Positions 7,801 to 14,279 of a stretch of 14,279 nt of DNA are shown here, piece by piece. Every line of letters starts with the position of its first letter. Within the stretch, counting starts at the first letter, position 1. Origin of the DNA: Acidobacteriota bacterium. GTDB taxonomy: Bacteria > Acidobacteriota > Blastocatellia > Pyrinomonadales > Pyrinomonadaceae. The notes under the pieces were generated by a model that had not been told where the DNA came from, did no database searches, and saw only the letters and a program-made list of their open reading frames with translations. Location: NCBI GenBank assembly GCA_019247865.1, contig JAFBAJ010000328.1:1-14279 (forward strand). The letters are read 5' to 3'. The translations under genes and the position numbers were made by a program.

Positions 7801-10800
7801 CTGTCCCGCGAGTACCAGCGCTCCAGCCAATTCGTGTCCGGAGTCACGGTTTTTTCCGCGAGGCCGAGCAGAAGGAGAGCTGACTGCAAGCGCTCGCCAT
7901 CTATGTCGGCATAGCCGTTCGGCGGAGAGCCGATTAACTCAAGCGTCTCTGCGGGCGACATGAGTTTCGGATACGCGAGGCGTGCGAACTCTAAACGCAC
8001 GCGCGCGGCGGTCTCTGCGGGCGGCAGCCAGTCAGCCCAGATGGAGCGAGGCTGACTCTTCTGCGCCTCCTCCGACTCAAAGAGCGGAGCGGCCTTGAAT
8101 GCCTCTTGAAAGAGCTCTGCCGCAGCCGTGAAGTCGCCCGCCAGGACGCAGACTCTGGCCGCCAGCGAGAGGGCGAAGGCACGCAGTTCCTGAAGAGCGT
8201 TTTGGGTCGGCTCCGAATTTTGCCGCCCGGCTTGCTCCTCAGCAAAGGCGATCAACTGAACCAGGTGATTGACGCCGTCCGCGAGCGAAGTTCCCACAGT
8301 CTCGTCTGTCTTCGATGGCGTGGGTTGCAGGAGCGCGTGCGCAGCGCTCATATCACTTCGGGCTTCCTGTTCGGCCAGCTCGACGAGCGTTTCAACAGCG
8401 GCTACCAAAGAGGCCAAACGTTCTGCTTCGAGGTCTCCGTCGCCGAGCAGGGCAATCGTCTGCCACAATTCACCAACCCAGACCTGTCTGCGTGCGAGGC
8501 TGCCAGGCAGCTTCGCAGCGGCGAGGCCGCCCGCCAACCCTCTCAAATTCAGCTCCCTGGCGATCTCAGGTTCCGGATGTCTCTCCGACTTTTCCCTCAC
8601 CTCGCCCCACACCTCGCTCAGCTCCGATGACTTGCTGCCAGGGTCGTGCATGTTCAGCAACGTCGAGGCGTACGTCGTCAGGATGGCGGAGCGCAGACTG
8701 CTTTCAGGCAATGAATCAACGTCCGAGTCCTGGTCGACGCGTCTGGCTGCGCCCTCCTCGCTGAGCAGATGGGAAGTAATCTCCTCCATCCAGGCTAAGC
8801 TCCGCTCGCGGAGCACGCGCGCTTCCACTTGTCTCCACCAACGCGCGGCGCGTTCCGGATCAGCATCCTCAAGCACGCTCAAGGCGGCGTCGAAATATGA
8901 CCAGTCGAGTTTCTCCAAATCCTCTTCGAGCGTCAGTCTTTCAAAGTAATCGGCAGCGCGGCGTCGCGTATCACCGAATTGTCCCTGACGACGAAAATAG
9001 CGCAGCAGCCGTCGCCGCATTTCCGGCTCGACGTTGAGGATAACGCGCAGCTCATTCCCGCCCTCGACCTTGAGATGGTAAGAAGAGATCCACTCCTGTT
9101 GAGACAATCTCGCATAGATGAACTTGAAGGCTTCGTCGTCATCGTCCGACAGAGCCCGCAGGGCATCCTTATCGAAATGGCCCATCAGCGCCACGATGGG
9201 CAGCAGCGCCGCCAGAGGCTCTGAGTGCAGGCGGCGGATGATACGAATCTCTATGTACTGCGTGCCGGTCGCCTTCTCTATGATCTCCGGCGTCGGAGGC
9301 GGAGTCTCCTGAGCCCAGTCGGCGTATGACTTCAACTCGAAGGGATTGAAGCGAGGTTCGTCCGGCTGAACTGACACGCCCGGAGCCCACTTGATTCTCG
9401 TCACCTGCCCGACATCCGGACTGTGCTTGATAATAGGAGCGATGAGCTGCTCAGGCACAGACATGATAGTTCGCAGGAACTGCTCTGCTTCCCTGCGCGT
9501 AAAGCCACGAATCTCGTGCAGGCGCAAGTAGCGGCGCGGGGGCAATTTGGTCAGGGCGTCGGCGCTCCAACCGAAACCCTCCTGAGCCAACAGGCGGCGA
9601 CCAGCGAAAATCACGCGCAGCTCATGCGCGCCCTCGTCCGTCTCCGGAGCATCCTCGTCGAGCAGCGCCTGAGGCCCGTTATGCAACGCTCTGATAATGG
9701 CGAAGGTGGCTTCAATGCTTTCGGGGACGCTGCCGTCCGGACGCACGCGCGCCAACTCTTCGCAGGTGTCCAGAATGAGCAGGACGCGTTGACCTGCGCG
9801 CGCAAACATTTTGAAGGCCTGGATGTAAAGAACCAGCGCCTCAGTAAACTCGCTCTGGCTGACGGCCTCGCGCCAGTCCGTGACGCGGTTCCCGCGCAGG
9901 CGTTGATGCAGCTTGCGCAGTAAATTATCGCCTTCGTCGAAGAGCTCGCCCACGCCGATGTTGTCGCGCAGGCGCAGTTCCTGCGACAGCGACCAGAGCA
10001 GCAGGCCGGGAGCGATGCTCGGATAATCCGGGTTAAGATAATCAAAATCTATCCGCGCCGAGACGGCACGCGCCTCTGCCGCGCGATAGACTGCGATGTC
10101 CCGAATCAGCATCGTCTTGCCGACGCCGCCCGTGCCGATGAAATGGAGCGCCCATGCATCATCCGTCCCATCCATCAACTCATTGAAGGCATGCAACTGT
10201 TCCTCGCGCTCCAACTTAAATTTGAGATAGTGCAGGTCGTTCTCTTCACGTTGCAGCAGCTCAAGAGAGCGGTTCGCTCGCAGGAACACTTCCGTCAGAC
10301 TCAACGCGAGATCGAGGTCCTGCGCCAGGATTTCGGCGAAGATGCCCGCAGTGTCAATCCAGTCGGAGACTTCGACCACATCTCGCCGCTCAACTGCGGC
10401 GCTCACCTGTTGGTGCAGGGCTCCGGCCATCGTCTCTGCGAAGGGCGCACCGTCGGGCGCGGCGGCGTGTACGGCGAGCGTAGCCCATTGCCGGGTCGGA
10501 AGCGGGATGTATTCGACGACGGAAGAACCGTCCAGAATGCGCTTGCCGATGTCAGCCAGGACCTCCTCCAGCTCACGCACACGGCTCTTGTCATTCACGA
10601 AAGGCCCCAGGACATCGGCCCTCGCAACATCAGGCATCGAATAGAGGATAAATTCCGGGCTCTGTTCTTCCGGGAAAATGGACTCCGCGACTTCGATCAG
10701 GCCGGTCTTGAGTAGTTCGTTGAGTGTCTGCTCGACGCCGCCCTCTCCGGCCGGGAAACGACAAGCCTCCGCCAGCGGGAGCGTCCACGAAGGAACCACT

Positions 10801-11039
10801 GCCATCCAAAGGCGCGCACGCTCCACCATCACCGAAGCTTCTGTGGAGGGCTGCGCCTCGCGCTTGAGTTGCGATTCGTCGAGCTTGATGCGGATCAGTC
10901 TGGCCTGTTCGTCCGGCGAGATTGTCGGAGCGACAGGAGTCTCGCTCGTTGAAGTCGCAACGGGCTGAGACATCTGCTCTTCGAGCCGTCGCTCGTATTC
11001 TTCGATGGACAATGGTTGCGCTGTTTGGCCGCGTTCCAT
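4815..11039 (-). CDS. Giant STAND/NACHT-type P-loop NTPase with membrane segments and C-terminal catalytically dead CHAT-like domain (2074 aa)
   Basis: Likely a membrane-anchored signalling NTPase of a conflict system. Order of parts: a disordered N-terminus (1-65); a winged-helix-like segment (about 70-145); a helical region; an NTPase core (about 285-560) with Walker A GTGGVGKT at 302-309, Walker B LLILD at 420-424, and a sensor strand RVIFAGRR at 475-482. A post-ATPase winged-helix-like segment follows (about 595-690), then a long helical, TPR-like superstructure (about 690-1500). Hydrophobic segments lie near 1536-1567, 1583-1600, 1623-1642 and 1645-1669. The Arg/Lys-rich loop between the second and third suggests both termini face the cytoplasm. 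The C-terminal part (about 1725-2074) has CHAT-like blocks: PAWEAIF at 1785-1791, VRVLHLTGR at 1874-1882 and VLHAPPGSS at 1935-1943. The catalytic His position is Arg1882 and the Cys position Pro1939, so it is probably a non-catalytic pseudo-protease. The start ATG follows AAGGGAAGG and lies 28 bases after the upstream CHAT-NTPase stop, so the two are probably co-transcribed. Confidence 0.88.
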   Translation of the reverse strand: MERGQTAQPLSIEEYERRLEEQMSQPVATSTSETPVAPTISPDEQARLIRIKLDESQLKREAQPSTEASVMVERARLWMAVVPSWTLPLAEACRFPAGEGGVEQTLNELLKTGLIEVAESIFPEEQSPEFILYSMPDVARADVLGPFVNDKSRVRELEEVLADIGKRILDGSSVVEYIPLPTRQWATLAVHAAAPDGAPFAETMAGALHQQVSAAVERRDVVEVSDWIDTAGIFAEILAQDLDLALSLTEVFLRANRSLELLQREENDLHYLKFKLEREEQLHAFNELMDGTDDAWALHFIGTGGVGKTMLIRDIAVYRAAEARAVSARIDFDYLNPDYPSIAPGLLLWSLSQELRLRDNIGVGELFDEGDNLLRKLHQRLRGNRVTDWREAVSQSEFTEALVLYIQAFKMFARAGQRVLLILDTCEELARVRPDGSVPESIEATFAIIRALHNGPQALLDEDAPETDEGAHELRVIFAGRRLLAQEGFGWSADALTKLPPRRYLRLHEIRGFTRREAEQFLRTIMSVPEQLIAPIIKHSPDVGQVTRIKWAPGVSVQPDEPRFNPFELKSYADWAQETPPPTPEIIEKATGTQYIEIRIIRRLHSEPLAALLPIVALMGHFDKDALRALSDDDDEAFKFIYARLSQQEWISSYHLKVEGGNELRVILNVEPEMRRRLLRYFRRQGQFGDTRRRAADYFERLTLEEDLEKLDWSYFDAALSVLEDADPERAARWWRQVEARVLRERSLAWMEEITSHLLSEEGAARRVDQDSDVDSLPESSLRSAILTTYASTLLNMHDPGSKSSELSEVWGEVREKSERHPEPEIARELNLRGLAGGLAAAKLPGSLARRQVWVGELWQTIALLGDGDLEAERLASLVAAVETLVELAEQEARSDMSAAHALLQPTPSKTDETVGTSLADGVNHLVQLIAFAEEQAGRQNSEPTQNALQELRAFALSLAARVCVLAGDFTAAAELFQEAFKAAPLFESEEAQKSQPRSIWADWLPPAETAARVRLEFARLAYPKLMSPAETLELIGSPPNGYADIDGERLQSALLLLGLAEKTVTPDTNWLERWYSRDSNLSPGERELVPGPVTCNAHQDVPPLFVAVAMSLAAAGQADRALPLLRNISTNPAPFQLETVRAAERVQAYILKRMRLRDEGENVGTTLEQSGKIEDRGLFLLLNALSAQRSQKPLSEVYLRGPTPDSPAWLHFVWQSYFPADEGPEIPSASWAEDKIVSQWNWLEPLEEQDFIQVSLSLDLIETALLLDQENERKKSARLVQAWDFVEDDSSMLFWWETHGDQPEEAWRLWLRRKALGEAPPEDLSPAHPAEQEEGRATVRTLPLKLISRLGVRRAAEVALEEGELLALRFPRLAVRLLEYSRFYFVNSQDVVGETIAGLAQATALMEKDKGDKTVAALKAVLDAMAQSWSRLAASVNLRVDDELPTWTQIESLAEAPTDGALNTLSPFNWRPWLVRALVSVAFLKNRTTSIRAIAAWVRSHYGVRSGERVELPPELAVSLKGVTQNRQRSWARTIAIAVLGLLIVCIVFLLPLIAFFYIIYSLIIYPISSLSPEGNVFKRVFLQLIAGGVAVFIVISYARRLWDVFIRHKRKLFLWEKVSLVNVGLSVLSLILIPLYYFIHSQGLALVGLLLLITCIALAMVTLLWWAGETIRSYIFSGSSLAVRLLPATRPGTVQQTPTEAQPVKLQLERVAPRLSPFQWPPFYSKRLVLGEWEMLLPGLGSYQLIAESVPEELEKVFKRLHRRLIYRTAELSIQPTEELHGPAWEAIFTLSAKRPSDSLGFPFRQRRVADARLARPSQPPARAQIVSWVGTELMRETAQRGWKQLADKNQFEVIVRNATSLSDLSPEPDKVRVLHLTGRAQKTSAGTRFLLAQELSATSDKKSLESREADQHELLIRAEDLVRAFPYLSVCVLHAPPGSSDKRTEGDRRRAINARLFAAEVFAQGIPVVVVIPPLKPTMAVRAIEKLARVLGRNELHATSGLLKTLDEMRKDILGESGQDKETSTEIALDVCLYAVADWDGRLAQKTARQPEPELMLEEMSESKPSKRRFP

Positions 11040-11067
11040 CCAGAGATACCTTCCCTTAACCTAACAG

Positions 11068-13473
11068 TTAAAACTTAACCATCTCCAACATCTCGTCATC
11101 CTTGGCCTCGCGCAAGACCGGTTTCGGAAACTCTGCCGGATCGAGATACATGTTGATCAGATTCGAGACCTGGCTGTTCATAAAGTTTGACGGCACCTCT
11201 CCAATGATGGCCCGCAACCCCACAAAGAAAGAGGCGACCACTTCCTTGTTATCCCGCACCGGCACCAGAGATATTCGATTCCCCTCGGCGTTGCGCCAGT
11301 AGAAGAGGAAATGTTCGTAGGCCAGCCGCGCCGCCAGGAGCGGCTTGAACTTATCAATCGATGCCTCCAAATATCTGTTGCTCCCCTGCCATTCCGCGAT
11401 CGCGTCAACCGCAGCCTCCTGATTGACCGCGGCTACTTTTGAATGGCTGAAGATGACGCGCACATGCTCTGCTGCATCGGGCGAGAGCAGACCATAGGTG
11501 GTGAGCAGCGCTTTATAGATGAAGTTGGTCGCGCCCTGCATGCGGTGCGTGTCGTCGATCAGTAAGAGCAGTTTGCTGCGTCGGCGTGCAGCGCCTGGGA
11601 GCTTGGATTTGATCTCTTTGAGGAAGCTCAGCAGATCGAGGCGCAGAGCGACGGCCAGCATCAACGGGTCGTTCGGGTCTTTATTGTAGTCGGCTTTGAT
11701 TTCCGGATGCAGGTCGTCCGGCGCAGGCTGTCCCGGCGCCAGGTTGCTGAGACTGTTGAGGTGATGCCACTGCGTGTATTCGAGCTGCAGATACTTGCTG
11801 ACGCGATTGGCCGCTCGCTTGATCGCCAAAATAATCTCTTCGACAGACTTTGGCGGCCAGTTTATCTGCGGGCCGGTCATCGTCTCCTGATTCACCAGAC
11901 AGGGCACATGACCATCGCGCGCCGCCTTGACGGCGAGCTCTTTGAGCAGCCATGTGCGCCCGAATTTGGGATCGCCCACCTTCTTGCTGTCCATCTCCTT
12001 GACCGCCACCGTCAACACCTGATAACCGACCTCCTGCTGCAAGAGGACATGTTGCGTTTCAGCATCGGCCATCAAACAATCGTACTTTTGAAAGACATCG
12101 AGACGGCCGCAGAAAGGAGGAAAGCCGGGCGTCGCGTAACCGTTGGCAATCTCATGCCAGCTCTGTTCCAACGGCTGCGGGTTGATCGGGATGACCGGCT
12201 CGATGATGCCGTCGGACATGAAGAGCGTCGGCAAAGTCCAGTCGAGCGAGTTGCGCGGATCAGTGCCGCTGCCCGGCATAATTCCGATCCGCCGTCCAAC
12301 CGATGTGGCGAAGGCCAGATCGCCGTCCTTGAGCAGCGATTCGTAGAAGCGGCGGCTGAAGAGGCGACAGGCCTGGTCGGCCACTTCCCCGCCCATCCCG
12401 ACGACGATGGGAATGCCCGCGGAGACCAGTTCGACCGCGAACGGAATCCCAACCTGTCCGACTTCTCTGAGCGTCAGGTCTTCTGCGTTGGCCGTATAGC
12501 AAGCGTTGAGGACGATGACCTGCGGCGTGCAAACTTGTGGGGTGACGGCTGCCGCAGTGCCTTCTCCGGCCGGGTCTTCAGACGACGCCGGGTCACAGGT
12601 ATAGATGAGCAGTTGATAGAGACTGGCGGCATAGATTGGAAGATACCGCTCGTTGGAATTTTTCTTCGAGTTGATGAGGTTCAGATAGCCTCTGCCTTCA
12701 CTGTTGATGCCACCGTGGCAGATGAAGTGCACGACCGTTGGGCGAAACTCTTTAACGGCGGCGGCGAGCGTTTCCTCCGTCGCATCGAGTAGCAGGTGAT
12801 GCTTGAGACTCACGCCCTGCTTCATACGCAGGCTCTGCAACAGGGCTAAATACTCCGCGCCCGGTCGAATCTCCTGATCCTCCAGATTACTGCCGATCAC
12901 AAACAGCACGCGTGGAGGCGACTCTATCGCAGCAACCGTGAAACCTGTATCTGCCACTACCCTTGTGAGGGAGACGAGCGGCTCGGCCGCTAGAAAAGAC
13001 CTCGGACCGTACATCATCTCCCAGGGCAGGCGATTCATCGCGCGATCCGTAGCGGGCCAGCACAGGCCCAGCTCGATACGCTGTGTGCCCGCTGCCCGCT
13101 TGATCTTATCCCACAGTGCCGTGCCGATCAGTGTCGTGAAGAGATACCGACCGAAGGACTTCATGATCGTCTCATCGTCCCCGATCTGCCGTCCCGCAAT
13201 CTTTCCCATCAAAGCTTCCAGCGGTGCACTGTTGTCGGAATTAATCAATGAGGCTAACTCTTTATCGTTCGCTAACTCCTCCGTCTCATTCAGTGGCGGC
13301 AGAGGGAAAGAATGCGGATGGCGAGGATCCCCCCAGGGACTTCTGAGCAGGCGCGGACTTTCCAGCAACGGCTCGCCTGTTTGCGAGTCGCGCAGAGTCT
13401 CTTTGGTCTTGGGGTCAAGGACACGAACCTGCCAGCCATCCTTGATCATTTGCACGTCTATCCTGAACAGCAT
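11068..13473 (-). CDS. CHAT protease fused to STAND-like NTPase with altered Walker A (801 aa)
   Basis: The N-terminal half is a CHAT peptidase: LPWEMMYGPR at 149-158, catalytic His in VVHFICHGG (His253, bases 12715-12717), catalytic Cys in VIVLNACYT (Cys325, bases 12499-12501), and the following AGIPIVVGM strand. Both dyad residues are intact. After a linker, residues 454-460 read FCGRLDV, resembling the FxGR motif that opens many STAND NTPase modules. A Walker A-like loop follows, GDPKFGRT (500-507), in which the normally invariant lysine is arginine. The Walker B strand is LLLLIDD (635-641) and a sensor-like strand RVIFSHS is at 672-678. The NTPase may therefore bind nucleotide without efficient hydrolysis, or work as a regulatory module. 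No signal or membrane segment is seen. The ATG has GAGGAAGAG about six bases upstream. It is the first gene of the apparent NTPase pair; no clear promoter was found in the 246-base gap upstream. Confidence 0.88.
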   Translation of the reverse strand: MLFRIDVQMIKDGWQVRVLDPKTKETLRDSQTGEPLLESPRLLRSPWGDPRHPHSFPLPPLNETEELANDKELASLINSDNSAPLEALMGKIAGRQIGDDETIMKSFGRYLFTTLIGTALWDKIKRAAGTQRIELGLCWPATDRAMNRLPWEMMYGPRSFLAAEPLVSLTRVVADTGFTVAAIESPPRVLFVIGSNLEDQEIRPGAEYLALLQSLRMKQGVSLKHHLLLDATEETLAAAVKEFRPTVVHFICHGGINSEGRGYLNLINSKKNSNERYLPIYAASLYQLLIYTCDPASSEDPAGEGTAAAVTPQVCTPQVIVLNACYTANAEDLTLREVGQVGIPFAVELVSAGIPIVVGMGGEVADQACRLFSRRFYESLLKDGDLAFATSVGRRIGIMPGSGTDPRNSLDWTLPTLFMSDGIIEPVIPINPQPLEQSWHEIANGYATPGFPPFCGRLDVFQKYDCLMADAETQHVLLQQEVGYQVLTVAVKEMDSKKVGDPKFGRTWLLKELAVKAARDGHVPCLVNQETMTGPQINWPPKSVEEIILAIKRAANRVSKYLQLEYTQWHHLNSLSNLAPGQPAPDDLHPEIKADYNKDPNDPLMLAVALRLDLLSFLKEIKSKLPGAARRRSKLLLLIDDTHRMQGATNFIYKALLTTYGLLSPDAAEHVRVIFSHSKVAAVNQEAAVDAIAEWQGSNRYLEASIDKFKPLLAARLAYEHFLFYWRNAEGNRISLVPVRDNKEVVASFFVGLRAIIGEVPSNFMNSQVSNLINMYLDPAEFPKPVLREAKDDEMLEMVKF

Positions 13474-13666
13474 ATTGTCTCTTCCTCGCGCTCTATCGTC
13501 CTGTCAACCAACAGAACCGGATCCGGAAGTCTTCAATGCCCTCAATCCCATGCAGGTGGTTTCATTAGCCGTCGGTAATTGGGCAAAGGATTTTAAGGTG
13601 CCTGGTGGATGAGGAGATAAATATCATCGTAATCTTAACCGCATCCCGGCATGATTCTCTGCCTGC

Positions 13667-13697
13667 CTTTCTGTTGATATCGAGGCGCAACAGAAAG
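13667..13697. repeat. 10-bp inverted repeat after the zinc-motif gene
   Basis: CTTTCTGTTG at 13667-13676 and CAACAGAAAG at 13688-13697 are perfect 10-bp arms around an 11-base loop. The hairpin begins 22 bases after the stop of the gene ending at 13720 and about 195 bases before the 801-residue gene starts. It lacks the GC-rich stem and following U-tract of a standard terminator. It could still be a 3'-end or processing hairpin, or a binding site for the downstream gene. The rest of the gap 13474-13719 holds only very short, unsupported reading frames. Confidence 0.45.
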
Positions 13698-13719
13698 ACA
13701 GCTTAGTGAGAGTCAACTT

Positions 13720-14279
13720 CTAGATATCTTCAGCGGCTGTGAGTCGCGCGTGTTTACATTTAGCCACACCTTTTTCGTAACCTTCGGGATAGTACATTCC
13801 GCTTCCACCACAATCCGGGCATTTACTGATATCTAATTTCTGACTGAGTGCTCTTGTGTGATCGCCATCGGCTGCCCTGCCCTCCTCGGCGATCTGTTGT
13901 TTATCTTTCTTCCAAAGCCTGCGCCGCAAGTGTTCGCTGAGGAAGGCTGGGACCGAAGAGATAGTCGTGCGCGCTGCTGCAATTTTTAGCTCTGTCGTAA
14001 GAACCTCTCCCAACTCACGCCACCTTTCACTCTCGTTAGGAGAAGTTTCCCTTCCCGTCACCTGCTTTGTGGCTTCCTTCAATGTTGAGACCAGTCCGGC
14101 CAGCGCAGCGTCATCATCATCATTGTTCTCAGTACTTGTTTTAAAAGAAGTCTTAAGCGGCCCGGAAACTATTGATTCTGTTTGATTTAAACTGGTACTA
14201 GAGGGGGTAGTTTCTAGAGGGGGTAGAGCCTCTAGAAACTGGGGGGGGTAAGAGGGGGTAGAGGGGGTAGAGGGGGTAG
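13720..14279 (-). CDS. C-terminal part of a zinc-motif protein with Thr-Pro-Ser repeats (at least 185 aa; 5' end outside window)
   Basis: The reading frame ending at 13720 stays open to the right edge, so the gene is 5'-truncated here. A TTG at 14082 could be taken as a start, but the 65 codons before it contain no stop. The visible protein starts with a Thr-Pro-Ser repeat tract encoded by 9-base direct repeats. It continues with a Ser/Thr-rich and Asp-rich linker (NNDDDD), then a helical segment with a basic patch (HLRRRLWKK). It ends in a putative zinc-binding motif, CPDCGGSG followed 17 bases-worth of residues later by CKH (Cys, Cys, Cys, His; bases 13750-13821). CxxCxGxG motifs occur in DnaJ-type zinc fingers and in the tails of some replication or DNA-binding proteins. 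I cannot name the family. The 246-base gap to the CHAT-NTPase gene argues against tight functional coupling. The C-terminal composition and open frame make a real gene likely. Confidence 0.6.
   Translation of the reverse strand, partial: TPSTPSTPSYPPQFLEALPPLETTPSSTSLNQTESIVSGPLKTSFKTSTENNDDDDAALAGLVSTLKEATKQVTGRETSPNESERWRELGEVLTTELKIAAARTTISSVPAFLSEHLRRRLWKKDKQQIAEEGRAADGDHTRALSQKLDISKCPDCGGSGMYYPEGYEKGVAKCKHARLTAAEDI
14201..14279. repeat. GAGGGGGTA 9-bp direct repeats, running into the window edge
   Basis: Five exact copies of GAGGGGGTA occur at 14201, 14217, 14252, 14261 and 14270. The last three are strictly tandem and continue to the edge. A degenerate G-run copy lies at 14241-14251. 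On the minus strand the unit reads ACC CCC TCT and encodes Thr-Pro-Ser in the open frame. Period nine keeps the frame whatever the copy number. Confidence 0.85.
14209..14240. repeat. Perfect 12-bp inverted repeat inside the repeat tract
   Basis: AGTTTCTAGAGG (14209-14220) and CCTCTAGAAACT (14229-14240) are exact reverse complements around the 8-base spacer GGGTAGAG. The pair lies within the 9-bp direct-repeat tract and within the apparent coding frame of the zinc-motif protein. The exactness suggests a functional site or recent duplication rather than coding constraint. Confidence 0.75.

Noticed and set aside
8269..8949. Plus-strand open frame of 226 codons opposite the giant NTPase gene
   Set aside because: Ser/Arg-rich composition with no domain; fully covered by the continuous minus-strand coding frame.
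11707..12792. Long plus-strand open frame (361 codons) opposite the CHAT-NTPase gene
   Set aside because: It lies wholly inside a gene with clear CHAT motifs on the other strand; its translation is Arg/Asp-rich with no recognisable motif, as expected of antisense frames in GC-rich DNA.
13474..13719. Promoter for the CHAT-NTPase gene using TTGACT near 13711-13716 or TTGACA near 13501
   Set aside because: Neither hexamer has a reasonable -10 box at 16-18 bases; I see no pair good enough to report.
13720..14082. TTG at 14082 as the true start of the zinc-motif protein
   Set aside because: The frame is open for 65 more codons to the window edge, so the gene more likely starts outside; a start here is possible but unsupported.
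14201..14279. CRISPR array at the right edge
   Set aside because: Units are only 9 bases, some directly tandem, with no unique spacers of regular length.

Overview
The window (14,279 bases) comes from a bacterium whose GC content looks to be in the mid-to-upper 50s (judged by eye, not computed). It has Shine-Dalgarno starts and at least one sigma-70-like promoter. Very large STAND-type NTPases and several CHAT (caspase-HetF-associated-with-TPRs) peptidases in one locus are typical of environmental bacteria with complex conflict and signalling repertoires, such as Acidobacteriota, Cyanobacteriota, Chloroflexota and Myxococcota. The C-terminal zinc-motif protein at the right edge gives me a weak impression of Acidobacteriota (Blastocatellia). 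No marker gene settles the taxonomy.

All supported genes lie on the minus strand and are transcribed right to left. (1) At the right edge is the 3' part of a protein with a Thr-Pro-Ser repeat tract and a CxxC...CxH zinc-type motif; its coding DNA carries 9-bp direct repeats and a perfect 12-bp inverted repeat. (2) An 801-residue protein has an N-terminal CHAT protease with an intact His/Cys dyad, fused to a STAND-like NTPase whose Walker A lysine reads as arginine. (3) 28 bases downstream is a 2074-residue protein: N-terminal winged-helix-like region, canonical P-loop NTPase, long helical-repeat region, about four membrane segments, and a C-terminal CHAT-like domain that has lost both catalytic residues. 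(4) After a very good promoter comes a 448-residue protein with a twin-arginine signal peptide and a helical, partly coiled-coil mature part. (5) Next is a 923-residue protein with about 580 unrecognised N-terminal residues and an active-looking C-terminal CHAT domain. (6) At the left edge is the start of a metallophosphoesterase.

The most interesting reading is that genes 2 to 6 form one multi-component conflict or stress-response system. An intact membrane NTPase with a pseudo-CHAT module would act as sensor or scaffold. Two different active CHAT proteases would be effectors or an activation cascade. A Tat-exported helical protein would be the extracytoplasmic part, and a phosphoesterase an accessory effector or regulator. 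Gene 3 directly follows gene 2. Genes 4 to 6 can be driven by the promoter just after gene 3. Domain calls rest on motifs read directly from the translation; the functional coupling is inference.

No RNA genes, CRISPR arrays, insertion sequences or transposase fragments were seen. Gaps between genes are all under about 260 bases. They hold one promoter and a few inverted repeats, and no convincing rho-independent terminator.
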